The notes under the pieces: model-generated | What the model was told of the DNA's origin: nothing | The model's input: the letters and a program-made list of their open reading frames with translations, nothing else | Databases searched by the model: none | Position numbers and translations under genes: made by a program | DNA from: Holothuria scabra | Taxonomy: Eukaryota > Echinodermata > Holothuroidea > Aspidochirotida > Holothuriidae | Assembly: GCA_037179385.1 (NCBI GenBank) | Contig: CM074185.1 | Coordinates: forward strand, 6,443,371 to 6,507,370 | Length of the DNA: 64,000 nucleotides | Direction: 5' to 3' | Shown: positions 1 through 12,900 of the stretch, one piece after another | Numbering within the stretch: position 1 is the stretch's first letter | Layout: every line of letters starts with the position of its first letter

Positions 1-784
1 AATGACTGGGCGTTAACTTTGTGTGGCACTAAAAAATTTATTGCAGCTGAAGGGCTAAATGAAAACCATATATTTATTGCCAGTTGTCATTGTCCATGAG
101 GTTCCTGTTAAATATACACACATTCCACCATTTTACTTTATACTTCTGAAATTCTAATTGAATCTCAAATATTTCCATATCTGCAGGAATCTTTGGAAGA
201 ATATTCCAAAGCCAAATTCTTTTTTGATATGTTTAAGAGGAACATATTCTATTAAGCATTCTGGTGAAAGTTTTATTCATTTCCCATGATCTATTCTCGA
301 GATATTAGCAATTGAATGTGGCTGATTTTCTACATTAAATGAACTTGGAGCAAACAAGCGCGATGTCATGGCTTCACATTGTCAGCCAACGGTTTGTATT
401 TATTTATAATTTACCATCAATTTTATGTGACAAAACTTATGTATGTAAATACCATCAGTGCATCTACAGCAATGGGATTAAGAGCTTCATGTGCCTTAGG
501 CGCAAGACAACATCCCTAATCAATTCAGGGTCAAACTAACAGGAAGAAATATAAAAGACAAACAAAAAATAACATTGGCCAACAATGTGAATCCATGACA
601 TCACACCTGCTTGCTTCAAGTTCACTTTTCATTGGAAATGTGTCAACTTCAATTGCAAATATCTTGAGAACTGAACATGGGAAATGAAAGAAACCTTTAG
701 CAGAATGCCTAGAATATGTTCCTTTTTAGCATATCAAACATAAATTTGGTTCTGGACTATTCTTTTAATATTATTATTTTTAAG

Positions 785-941
785 TCAAACCTTGATTTGT
801 AGCCATGTCAGGTTACTCTTTGTGTCTGAATCCAGACCATACACAACGGCATTGACAAATCCATGCAAAGGAGTTGAGGCTGCGTGGAGCAAACTGAGAG
901 CAAAGATATGATCCGGAGATTTGCCAAATGCATTCTGCAGC
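785..941 (-). CDS. Receptor terminal exon: TM7 and stop
   Basis: This 157-nt exon follows an AATTCAG acceptor. It encodes LQNAFGKSPDH, then TM7 (ALSLLHAASTPLHGFVNAV), VYGLDSDTKSN and a TGA stop at 787-785. The alternative of splicing at AAG|GTTTGA just before the stop is a weak donor, so the stop is preferred. Confidence 0.85.
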
Positions 942-3900
942 CTGAATTGAGAATAAATGTAACATGTAATATATACTTTTTATAACAACCACATCACATC
1001 ACATTATATCATACTATGTATTGAAGTAATTCATGTAAGAGTATTTAAACCTATTCTTTCCCTATGGTAACTTCCTTTTCCTTTCTCTGTTGGAGATTAG
1101 AAGAATTGACTTCTATGTCAGTATTTTCATTCTACACACCAGTCACACCACTACCCTGAGTTATCATACTATGGTTTTCAGTGTCTGACCCATGGTGACC
1201 CCAGATGACCTTTGACCTTCACCAAAAATGATACATACAATCTTCCTGCCACCCCATAATGCATCCAAATAACAAATATGAAATTTATCCAGGTTTCTTA
1301 CCTTGATTTATTCTGTTAACAAAACTTTTAAAGTTAGACCTCAGATGACCTTTGACCTCCACCAAAAGCAATAGGGACCATCTACTCCTCATTGTAATGC
1401 ATCCACATACCCAAATATGAAATCTGTCCAAGTTTCCTATCTTAAGCTTAATGTGGTGTTAGGTTTCCGGAGTTTGCCAATGGTGACCCAAGATGAGCTT
1501 TGACCTCCACCAAAATGATTGGTGCTATCTTCTCACCTTAATGCATCCACATACCAATGAAATGTCTCCAAGTTTCCTATCTTAAGGTTGATGTTAACAA
1601 GATTTCCAGATTTGATCCCTGGTGACCCCAGAACACCTATGAACTTCCCGCAAAAACAAATGGGCTCTTCCTCTTCAAATGGGGCATCTTTGTATCAAGT
1701 TTGAAAACTGTCACACTTTCCTGTCTTGATGCAAAAATGCCTTGAGTTTTTCAGGATACATATTTCTATTCTAAATAATGACACATACTTAACCCCTAGT
1801 GACACAAGATGAGCTTTGACACCACCAAAAATTACATGGTTCTTTTCCTAACCATACCAAACCTACATTCAAAAAACCAAATCAATCCAAGTTTCATACA
1901 GTGCCTTAAGAAATGTGTGACACGAAAATTACAAAATTAGGTATTCATTGTGAAAAGCATTGAAAATCAAGAAAATTGCCATAAACCCTATCAAAATTTG
2001 TCAAAAACTGACCACTTCACCAGACACTAGCTAATTTCACAGGACAATTTCTGATTTGCACTTTCTGAAAGTTAAACATAAGCTCAACATGAAAATTTTG
2101 TGATGTCATGAGAGGGACATGCCACATACAGTATGGCTAATGTTATACTTTGTTTATACAATGTTGATTTCAAGGACACCCGTACACCAGTTTGTCCAGA
2201 GGGTTTTATTTTGGAAGTTCAAATTGTGTCCTTGAAAATCATCAGTATCAATAACCAAACCATAAACTATCTGATGAGTAATTAAGATATAATTAATATA
2301 GGGTTAACAAAAGCAATGTCAACCCTGTGCAACACTCCACATCATTATTTTAGCATAAGCAACAAGTTGTTTCAGAAATATTCATATTTTGAAGAGGTAT
2401 ATCTTGAGAAAGTGGAGACAAGGTACTTTGCTGAAATGTCACACTAACTTCAAGATATTCTGCACACAAGGTTTTCAGATTTTGATCCAAATTGACCCCA
2501 GATGACCTTTTACCTCCATCAAAAGCAATAGGAGCCACCTCATCCTCACAACACACTCATGTATTAAACACATTTAAAATCAATCAAATTTTTCCACTTT
2601 GAGATATCTTGCTAATAATGTTTTCAGAGTTTGGCATCTGGTGACTCCAGATGACCTTTGACATCCATCAATAGCAGTAGGAGCCACCTCATCTTCACAA
2701 CACACTCATGTAACCACATTTAAAATCAATCCAACTTTTCCACCTTGAGATATCTTGTTAATAATGTTTCAGAGTTTGGCATCTGGTGACCCAGAAGACC
2801 TTTGACCTCCACAAAAACCATATGGACAATATTCTCACCATTAAACATCTGCACACCAAATAAGAAGGAAATGTGTCCAAATTTTTTAGATAACATGGGT
2901 ATCATCCACATACTAATTATGATATCCATGCAAGTTTGCTAACTAGAAATATTCTAGTATTAAAAAGGTTTTCAGAGTTTGACCTCAGATGACCTTCGAC
3001 CTTCAGCAAGAACAACAGATGCTATCTTCTGAATGCTTGAACGTTAGATTAAGAAAACTGAAGATACAAGAATTTAGGAAGTCGCAGGGCAGCTGGAAAA
3101 ACAGAAGCTTGTTTGCTACAAATACCCATTAAAATTGTAAGGCATTCGAGGGTAAATTTCTTAATACGGGAAAACGTAAGGTCTTTTGGGTGAAGGATGT
3201 TTAAGCAAGGGACATTAAAACCTGCTTGGTTTTCTTCTTAGGTGTTTGGGTCTGAATCTTGGTTCTGGATTTCAGTTTATACTGGGTACTAACATTCCAT
3301 TTCTGAGAAAAGACATTTTATTCTGGTCCTGACACTTTACAGGGCTGAGATGTCAGTTGAGTACCTTCATCCAAACTCAACCACTAAATATATTCATCAG
3401 AAAGCTGTTCCAACATGGGCGTTAATTCTATGTATACTGTACTCTGTGGTATTCTTGAGTAGAAGAACAATTTTGTAAAATTGTAACCTATCTTTTCACA
3501 AACGCTACATAGTGAGTACTGTGGATATATACATGACTTGAAGACTAACTCTGTTTTCACCAGAGCGTATCCTTGTGTGAAATTGAACTTTGAGCATTGA
3601 GCGATTTCTTGAACTTTATTCAAAAGTGGACACTGGAGGAAAGGCTGGTTAATTAATTACACTTTGTAGTAAGTCTGATGGCCAAGAGAAGATGGCATGG
3701 AGTGAAAAGATATCTATTTACAACCCACATAGAATTTCAGCTATATTTTTGGTAATATGTAGCAATGTGTAATGTCATAAACCAGGCAAAGGCATCAAGG
3801 GTCATTTAAGTTTCATTTCCTTGTACTAGTATTATTAATAGTTATTTATTTGCAGTAGTATTTACAGCATTAATTTTGCATTAACTTTAGGTAAACAAAA

Positions 3901-6900
3901 AACTACAAGAACTGTTTCTTCAGTATTTTGTTTCGTGTCTTGCATGAAAGAAGTTGAGATGTTGATCCTTGCCTTAGGATTAGGAGTGACACTCCCTCTG
4001 ATTAAAATGCATCAACCTTCTATGTTTATAATAAATACAAGCTTCTTACCTTGAAATATCAAGTAAACATTGTTTTTGGAATTTGGGCCTCAATAACCTT
4101 TGACCCCTACTGAAGTGAATAGGGTTTTTCCTCCCAACATAATACTTAATACATTAACAAACCATGTCTGAAACACATCCAAACTTCTTACCCTGAGATA
4201 TCGTGTTAACAAGGTTTCCAGAGTTTGGCTCAATATGACACCAAATGACCTTTTCCCTCCACCAGAATCTACACAGTCCTTCATCCCATCATAATGCATC
4301 AGCACATTAACCCTTTACCGTTGTTTGGGTCCTTTTGGACCCACACGGAGAGCGTGGCTGTCACTCATCTTTACTGTTTCACGCGGAGCTCTAAACTGCG
4401 AGTAGCTACCCGAAATTCGGCCACAACAACATGAGGGACAATAGTTTAAGGTCACGGGGTCAATAACCTACGGAAGCTGATGTGGGGCGTGCCACGTCCG
4501 CTTTTCCGCCCACTCCCGAGGCACGCAAATATGCCCCGATTGGCGCACAACGGTAAAGGGTTAAGTTTGAATAAAATCCAAGCTTGCTACCTTGAGATAT
4601 GGTGTACACAAGGTTTTTGAATTTGACTTTGCTCATTATTAGTTTATATTTATTATTGAATAATTTGATGTTGTTTGGTTAATAGTGGATTCATTCTATC
4701 ATGTTTGCCAACTGTTGAAATGTTCTACAAAATAGTTTTAATATATTATCACGTAAACTATTTGTTTCAATGTTGTACCCATGGTGAAAAGTGAAAAAAA
4801 AAGTTTGAATTAAATCCAAGCTTGCTACCTTGAGATATGGTGTACACACGGTTTTTGAATTTGACTTTGCTCATTATTAGTTTATATTTATTATTGAATA
4901 ATTTGATGTTGTTTGGTTAATAGTGGATTCATTCTATCATGTTTGCCAACTGTTGAAATGTTCTACAAAATAGTTTTAATATATTACCACCTAAACTATT
5001 TGTTTCAATGTTGTACCCATGGTGAAAAGTAAAAAAAAAAAATTTTGAATTAAATCCAAGCTTGCTACCTTGAGGTATGGTGTACCCAAGGTTTTGACTT
5101 TGACCCGCTATGATCCAGATAACTTTGACCTCCACCAAAATTAATAGGGCTTTTCCTTCCATCACAATGCATCAATATACAGAGTTTGAAATTAATCCAA
5201 GCTCCTATCTTGCGATATTGTGTAAACAAGTTTTTTTGAGATTGACCCCTATGACCCCAGATGCTCTTGACCACCATCAAAACAACAAGTTCTTCTTCTC
5301 AGTATGGGGTATCTGTGTACCAAGTTTGAGAACTGTCAGATCTTTCCTTCATGAGATACCATGTAAACAATCAAAATGTATTACACACACACATGCAAGC
5401 CTTCATGAATGCACAGATTTATTTTTTCATTGAAACAAAAAGAAAAATGGATTCTGGACAGATATCCTTGACAGTTACCTGTTGATTAATGGAAAGATAG
5501 ACAGTATCAAATAGGTGATTGGATAGGCTTTTAGAGGTCTCACAAATTCCTTTAACATCACCCTCTGTCTCTGTTGGTCAGGATTGTAAGTGCCCTGCCA
5601 GAGACCAGCCTGGTGATTTACCTTGTAGACCATGACTACGTACAACACAAACATGACTCCAATAATTACAAACAATGGAATGTACCACCTAACGAAAAGA
5701 AAGGAAAGAAGAAAACAATTCAAATTAACTGTTTGCTTTAGCAGTATTACAGCTTTATCAGGGCACTTTCAAGTTACAGTTTAAGCCCCAAAATGAGTAT
5801 TTTTCAAAGTCACTTTTCTGTAAGTTTTGTATTTAAACTAAATTCAACTCATCTTTTTATTTAGTTTTTTACTTTTGGGTATTGATCTCAAGTCAAGCTT
5901 TACAGCCTGGTGTGACTGCTTGTTCGGTATAACAGTAAAAGCATCTGGATCTCACACAGAAGGAGACATACCAAGGACCCTAATAATGGAACCTTCTGTC
6001 ATTGTGAGTGAAACTCTGCATAAGTAATGGAGTGGGGAAAATAAGCCAGTGAGCCACAACTGGAAAACCAATAGGTTGGAAACTGGACTGTTAAACTCGT
6101 ATCTAACTAACTAACAAATTTACAGTGAGTGAGTGTCTTAACGGGAAACAGTGCTTGCAAGTACAGCAGGGTGGTTCAATATAGTTTGAGCATACCCATT
6201 ATGGGTAAATTTGGGAATTCCCATCATTATCAGTGTTGTAAGCATGTCCAGTTAGTACAAATTCAGGGAATTCCCGCCTTATGCTGCAAAGTGAAGTATT
6301 GACCTGGTGCAGCGTTGTTATATGCTTTGTACTTTGTACAGTTAAAGGCTGCTGTGCACATTTTGTGTATGGTGCTGAAGACAAAGGCTGTTGCCCTTGT
6401 TGAGTATAAAAATTGATAAAAATAAACAGTTCATAACACTGATAATGAAAAGGAAAGTGCCGTCTGATAAGAGATGAGCTGGTGTGACCAGGCGGACCAT
6501 CAAAAGATGTCACTTGGCGGTTTTTACTTGAGAATTCGGTATTAAGCATAACACGGCATGAGATGATCTACTTCAAAATAGCTGAACTGAGCAATATGCA
6601 AACAATTAACTGAATCAGGCAACTTTAAGAGTTATAAATCAAGACACCCACTTTTAATTCAACAATTTAAAAACAGTTCTAGCTATGCAAAACAAGCAGA
6701 GTATACTTATGATCACATCTTTCAAAGTGATTGCACCTGTATTGAATATAGAGCCTTTAATTAGTATGTAATTCAATACAATCCAAGCTGCTCACTCCAG
6801 CTAAAATTATGGGACTGATCAGTTTCATGCTCACAAATGATATCAAACTACTGCAATTGACAGGAAACTTACACAACAAATCTCTGTACACTATCTCCAA

Positions 6901-9900
6901 ACAAAATACTTAATTGATCACAATATTTATGTAGCAAATCTCTGTACACCATTTCCACACAAACCACTGTAATTGACCAGAATACTTACACAATAAATCT
7001 CCATACATTATATACACACAAAATACTTGATTGATCTGAATACTTACATAGCAAATCTCTGTACACCATTTCCACACAAACCACTGTAATTGACCAGAAT
7101 ACTTACACAATAAATCTCCACACACTATATCAATACCAACTACTTTAATTGACAAAAACACTAACACAACAAATCTTCATACAACATCTCCATACAAAAT
7201 ACATGCATTTGATAAGAAAACTTACAAAGCTAATCTTTCTCCCTAACTAATGAGGCAGAAAACAGCTACTTCAATTGATCAGAACAATTATTGAACAAAT
7301 CTTCCACCAGTGGGGGTAATCTACTGTCATTGATCAGAAATATTTGGAAAGCAAATTTTCCCCTCACCAATGAGAGGACAAACTACTTACACAGCAAACC
7401 TCCATCCATCATCTCCCTCTTGAACCCAGCTGTAAGGACAAAAAAGAGTTCACATGCATCAACATTGAAGTGTACAAGTAAAACAAAATTGCTATATGTC
7501 ATTGCTTCTGAGTAAATTAAGACATGGAATTTAAGTTCATGAATTACCCTCCTTACCCTCCAGAATTTGTAAATAAACTATTTGTCATGAAATAAAAAGT
7601 TTAATTTTGATGATTAATTTAATTTTTTACACAGTTTAATTGACACACAGGCTAGGGGGTCATAGTTTGTTCAACTCAATGAAAGAAGTAAAGATACATG
7701 AGCTCTATTAAACTTTAATAAAACTAGGGCTGTCCCTATTGTGTTAAACTGCATCATCACTACTAAACTTTGACTAAACTAGGGCTGTCCCTATTGTGTT
7801 AAACTGCATCATCGCTACTAAACTTTGACTAAACTAGGGCTGTCCCTATTGTGTTAAACTGCATCATCACTACTAAACTTTGACTAAACTAGGGCTGTCC
7901 CTATTGTGTTAAACTGCATCATCACTACTAAACTTTGACTAAACTAGGGCTGTCTCTATTATGTTAAGCTACACCATCACTATTAAACTTTCATTTAACT
8001 AGCACTGACAAAATTTGAAAAAGTGCAATCGCATGGTATTAGTGAAAATTATTGCCATAGAACTGACATTGACATCATTCACATCAAATACCACTTGGCC
8101 ATATTCCATATCAAATACCACTATGCTTCTACAATGCAATTTTCTTCACATCAAATACAATTATGCTGGTTACCACAGGGCCATCATATTCACATCAAAT
8201 ACCATCATGCTAGTTCCAACTAGGCCATTATGTTTACATAAAATACTACTTAGGTGACTCCCACTGGGCCATCATATTCATATGCACCTACAGTACACTA
8301 CTACTGACCTACAGAATTCACGTTGAAATACTTACCACCATGCTCCCGCTGGGCCATAATGGTTCCCAATGAATGGCAAACAAGCCATGAGAATTGAAAT
8401 GCAACACACGATGGCGCTATACAGACTGAACAAAATGGAGAATGAATTTCGTTAAGGACATTTGCAGACACATGCATCAAACTGACTTGAATTTGTACAC
8501 CATGTTAATACCATAATGTAGGAATGATTCTTCTATAAGTAATGGAACCTACTGCAGTTGTGTGTGATGCTTGGCATAAGCAATGGAGTAAGGAAAACAA
8601 GCCAGTGAGCAACAACTGGAAAAGGGGCAGTGGTCAGCTCGACTTAAAGTAATAGGTTGGAAACTGGGCTGTAAAACTGACTAACTATCTATAAACATAA
8701 AATTTCAAGTCAGAATATCATTTAAAAAAGGGTTTTAGAACCACTTATCCTTTGGGCAATGAAATGATGAAAGTAACATTAAAGGTTATACTGTATATGC
8801 ACATACTGTTCTTGAATTGGTATACCACACTTTTCATAATTGGCTCTTTTCCACTCATGTGTCATTACTTTTTTGTTAAGCAAAATGCAAAACTAGAATG
8901 CAAAAATAAATTGTAGTTTCAATGAAACATACTTTTCTGACTTATAATTATGCTATAATGTCCCATTTCACCTTATCACTGGTCAAATGTCATCTAAACT
9001 TGCTGGGAAAAGAAAAATTTATGTTTTAATTTTATCTTTGAAGTTCTTGCAGAAAGTTGTCTTTTGACCTCTGGTGATCTAAATGACTTTTGACTGGGCT
9101 TGTGAGACCTCAGGTATTACATACATACGTGACACACAGTAAGCAAAATCTGATAACAGGTGACTGTAGAACAACTTTTCCACTGTTGAAACATAAAACA
9201 CCCAGAATTTTTTATGTCAGGAAACCTAATATTGCAAAAAAAAAAAAGGACCAAAGGTCTGGTGATTCCTCAAGGACAATTTTAGACATTCAGCTATTTG
9301 ACCTCTAATGACCTGAGATTATGATCTTGGGACTTCTTTACAAATTTCAACTGATGATGGCTGGAGATAACCTTTGACCTCCACAACACAGTAGTGTTCT
9401 CTTTGCAACCATAATGCACCACCAACTAAACATAAAATCCATCCAAATTTCAGTACCTGAAGGTATGCCAATCTTATTAAGAGGTTTTTGACATCTGGTG
9501 ACCTCAAGATAACCTTTGACCTCTACCAAAACCAACAAGGTTCTGTAACTTTACATGAAGCATTAACCATGAAAAGAATGGACTTCATCAAAGTTTTCTT
9601 TCATGAGATTTTGTGTAAATGTGCACAAACAACCTCTGATCACCACATAAATCAATTGCATTTTAAGTCTCATGTGGAGCACTGTCATGCCAAGAGCTTT
9701 ATTGAAATTTCCCTTCTTGAAATAATGCATCCACAAGGTTTTCTTTGCTTGAATCCTGGTGACCTCAAATGACCTTTGACTTCCACCAAAAACAACAGGA
9801 TTCTTCATACAAGTTTCTGCTGTTGAGATATCATGTGCACAAGCTAAGTGTCACAAACACATGCACACACACCAACATTCAATGCCTTTTCTTACTGCAA

Positions 9901-12900
9901 TAACTGGAAAACACGAGCCCAATGGGCACTGTGGTTCCTTCTGGATATTACAAGAACTGTACAGCCAGTCTCCGAAATAGAGCTAAGCAAAAGCTCGTAC
10001 TCAATGTTTGTAACATCGTCACCAGGGGTATTTTAGTACTAATATTAAATGAAATCAAAGATTAAATTTCTGTGACCTTACTTACATTCAACTTTTATAA
10101 TGCTTGGTGATCCTTCCAAAAACACTACCGCATTTCCATATGTATTTATGCTTGTAATCAAACTTGATACTATCACCAATAAACAATACACAATGTGGTC
10201 AGAGAGAGAAAAACATCCCTTGTATTTCTCACAAGTTATTTTTACCTGCTCTCATATAAAACTTGCTATTACTTTAAAACAATCTACCATTTGTCCTGTT
10301 TGCTACCTCTACACAGAAAACAGGGTTTATTCAGCAGTAGAGCAGAAAGCAAGTGATTAATGAAGTGTGATAATAGAATGAGGATTAGGTTGCCCCACAG
10401 AGCACAGCAGTATTAAAGAGACATACTGTATAATCCATGCATTGCTTCCAATGGCAGAGAGACCAGTTTAAATGCAGAGTGACCTGTGCTCAGTGAAATC
10501 TACAGATTTCAGTTATTGCCCCCTTAAAACTTTGAATGATCCAAAATATGTGTACAACCCAAAGGAACTATTACTGAACAAACGTAAAGGCCAAATTTCT
10601 AAGGTGTTTGGGTGCGTAAGCATGCAAAACCAGGTGAGATAAAAAAATCTATTGAAACTATCTTTATCTAGCTTACAAGATTTTCTAAATAACATTTCCA
10701 GCAGTTGACCTCCAGTGACCTTGATGACCTTTGACCTTAACCAAACACAGATTGATTTGAAACTTGTCCTTTCTACCTTAAAATACTGTGCTAAAACGTT
10801 TTTCAGTGTTTGACCCCTGGTGACCCCAGATGACCCCTTGACCTTCACCAAACATATCCAATTTCATCCTTACAACATAACACATCCACACACCAAGTAT
10901 GACATCTATCCAAGTTTCCTACCTAGAAATATCGTGTTGAGAAGGTTTTTAGTTTTTGACCTCTGGTTACCCCAAATGACCTTTGTCCTTTACCAAAAAC
11001 AATAGGGCACACCCTCTCCCTATGACGAATCTATGTACCAAATTCAAGTTCCATCCAACCTTCCCTTGTTGAGGTAGAGCGTAACGAAGCAAGTGTCACA
11101 CACACACACACAGACCCATACCGTACACACACACATACGCCAAGCTGACAACATAGGTTCCCTTATGCTACCAAGGAACCAAAAAGGCAGTGGTCTGCTC
11201 AACTTGAACGTATAGGTTGGAAGCTGAGCCATAAAACCCTTTATCTAACTAACTACCTTCTTACTGCCATTATGCTTGGTGCTCAGTATAAACAATGGAA
11301 TAGGGAAAACAAGCCAGTGAGACAAAACTGGAAAAAGGGATGTGGCCAGCTTAGTTTGAACCAATTGGCTTTCAGTGAAACCAATATCATAAAATATATC
11401 TTAATTTTATCTTTCTCACTCATCATATAATATATTCATGGGAAAACGTAACACAATTCCAAATATAATGCATTGCAAAGCAATTCTGGGACCACTAATT
11501 TGATCCATCTAAGCAAAATCAAAACCCTTTTGAAAAATATTGTTTCTGAAAGGAAAAAGTGAAGGACATCTATGGATGTATGGTACTCACATTTCAAATC
11601 TTTCTGTTGACATTACTAAGACAGCATTCAAAAATAAGTTGATAGTGATGATTAATACCCACAAAAGGACAACCCAGTCTGTGGAAAAAAGTAGCAAAAC
11701 CTTTATATACACGAATCTGGACAGCAAGTGATGGTCTGATTTCAGTCGGCCATAACTGGGGTCCATCACCTTTAAACCTTTCGATTTCCTTGCTTACCTC
11801 TATCATGGATGGTTGTACACTCATTTGTATCTTATATTATCCAAGTTCACTAAATATGAGGGTTTGAAATTCATGTAAACAATAAATAAAGACAGTTTTA
11901 GGCTGATGGACCCCACTAATGGCGGTCTACAGTCATTAAAAACAAGCGCTAATCGGATTCGTCTATAGCTGCAGCTGGATAGCAAACACAGAAAAAAATG
12001 AACCTGAGAAATTAGTTCCACTAAATGTACTACATCAGGTGTTGGAGGAGATAACAGGATTGGCAGTCACATAGGAGAGGATTAAATAAGATGCATCACC
12101 CAAAAATAAATTTTGGGGGACCCAGAAAAAGTAACGACTGCCCAAAAGACAATCTAAGAGGAGCGCTGCCATGGTTGAATGAAATGATAAGGTAAAGTAA
12201 AGCTGATCATTTCAAAAATAAGGTTGTATGTGACAGTGTGTCTTAAATAAACACCAATAATGGACAAATCTTCCAAGAGTGAGATTTGCTAGGAGACACC
12301 TGACGAAGAGTATGACCATTGGTTTGCACGGACCATCCCCCAGAGGGATTATTTGTTGAAAATGCCTAGATTGCTCAAAATGGCACTTCTAGAGCTTTAC
12401 TGTATTACTGCATGCTCAGAATTGCCATTTTCATATGTTGCAAGCGCCTGAAACTTTTGACCTACATACCACCTTAACTTACAGAAAAGTTTGCAAATCT
12501 CAATGAGGATAAATGCAAATGCCATTGTAATTTATTGTTTTGTCAATACATGTGGAGGTAATTGCAATTTATTGTTTTATCTGTGTGAAGGTCATTGTAA
12601 TTAATGTATTGTGTTGTCTGTGTGGAAGATATTGTGATGTATTGTCCATGTGGAGGATATTGTTATGTATTGTTTTGTCTATGCATAAGGAGATTATGTT
12701 AAGTATTATTTTTATCTATGTGGAGGTTATTTAATGTATTGTTTTGTCTCTGTGGAAGTTACAATGAAAACAACCTAACATGTTCTGGTACTAACTAACA
12801 GGTGTGCAAAGCATTTTCTCTAAGTTATGCAAAGACTTGATGAGTGAAAGATTTCACTAAAATGAGGGACATCCAAACCAAACTCCCTTCAACAAGACCC

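Noticed and set aside
6910..7167. 85-codon minus-strand open frame with repeated peptide QWFVWKWCTEICY
   Set aside because: It is a direct translation of the ~60-bp intron minisatellite. The peptide repetition follows from DNA repetition and there is no start context or splice support.
6840..7400. CRISPR-like regularly spaced repeats
   Set aside because: The genome is eukaryotic, the units are contiguous without unique spacers, and they align to the neighbouring exon.
8015..8257. 80-codon plus-strand frame rich in SNTT/HIKY repeats
   Set aside because: It translates the exon-derived tandem repeats in the intron, antisense to the receptor.
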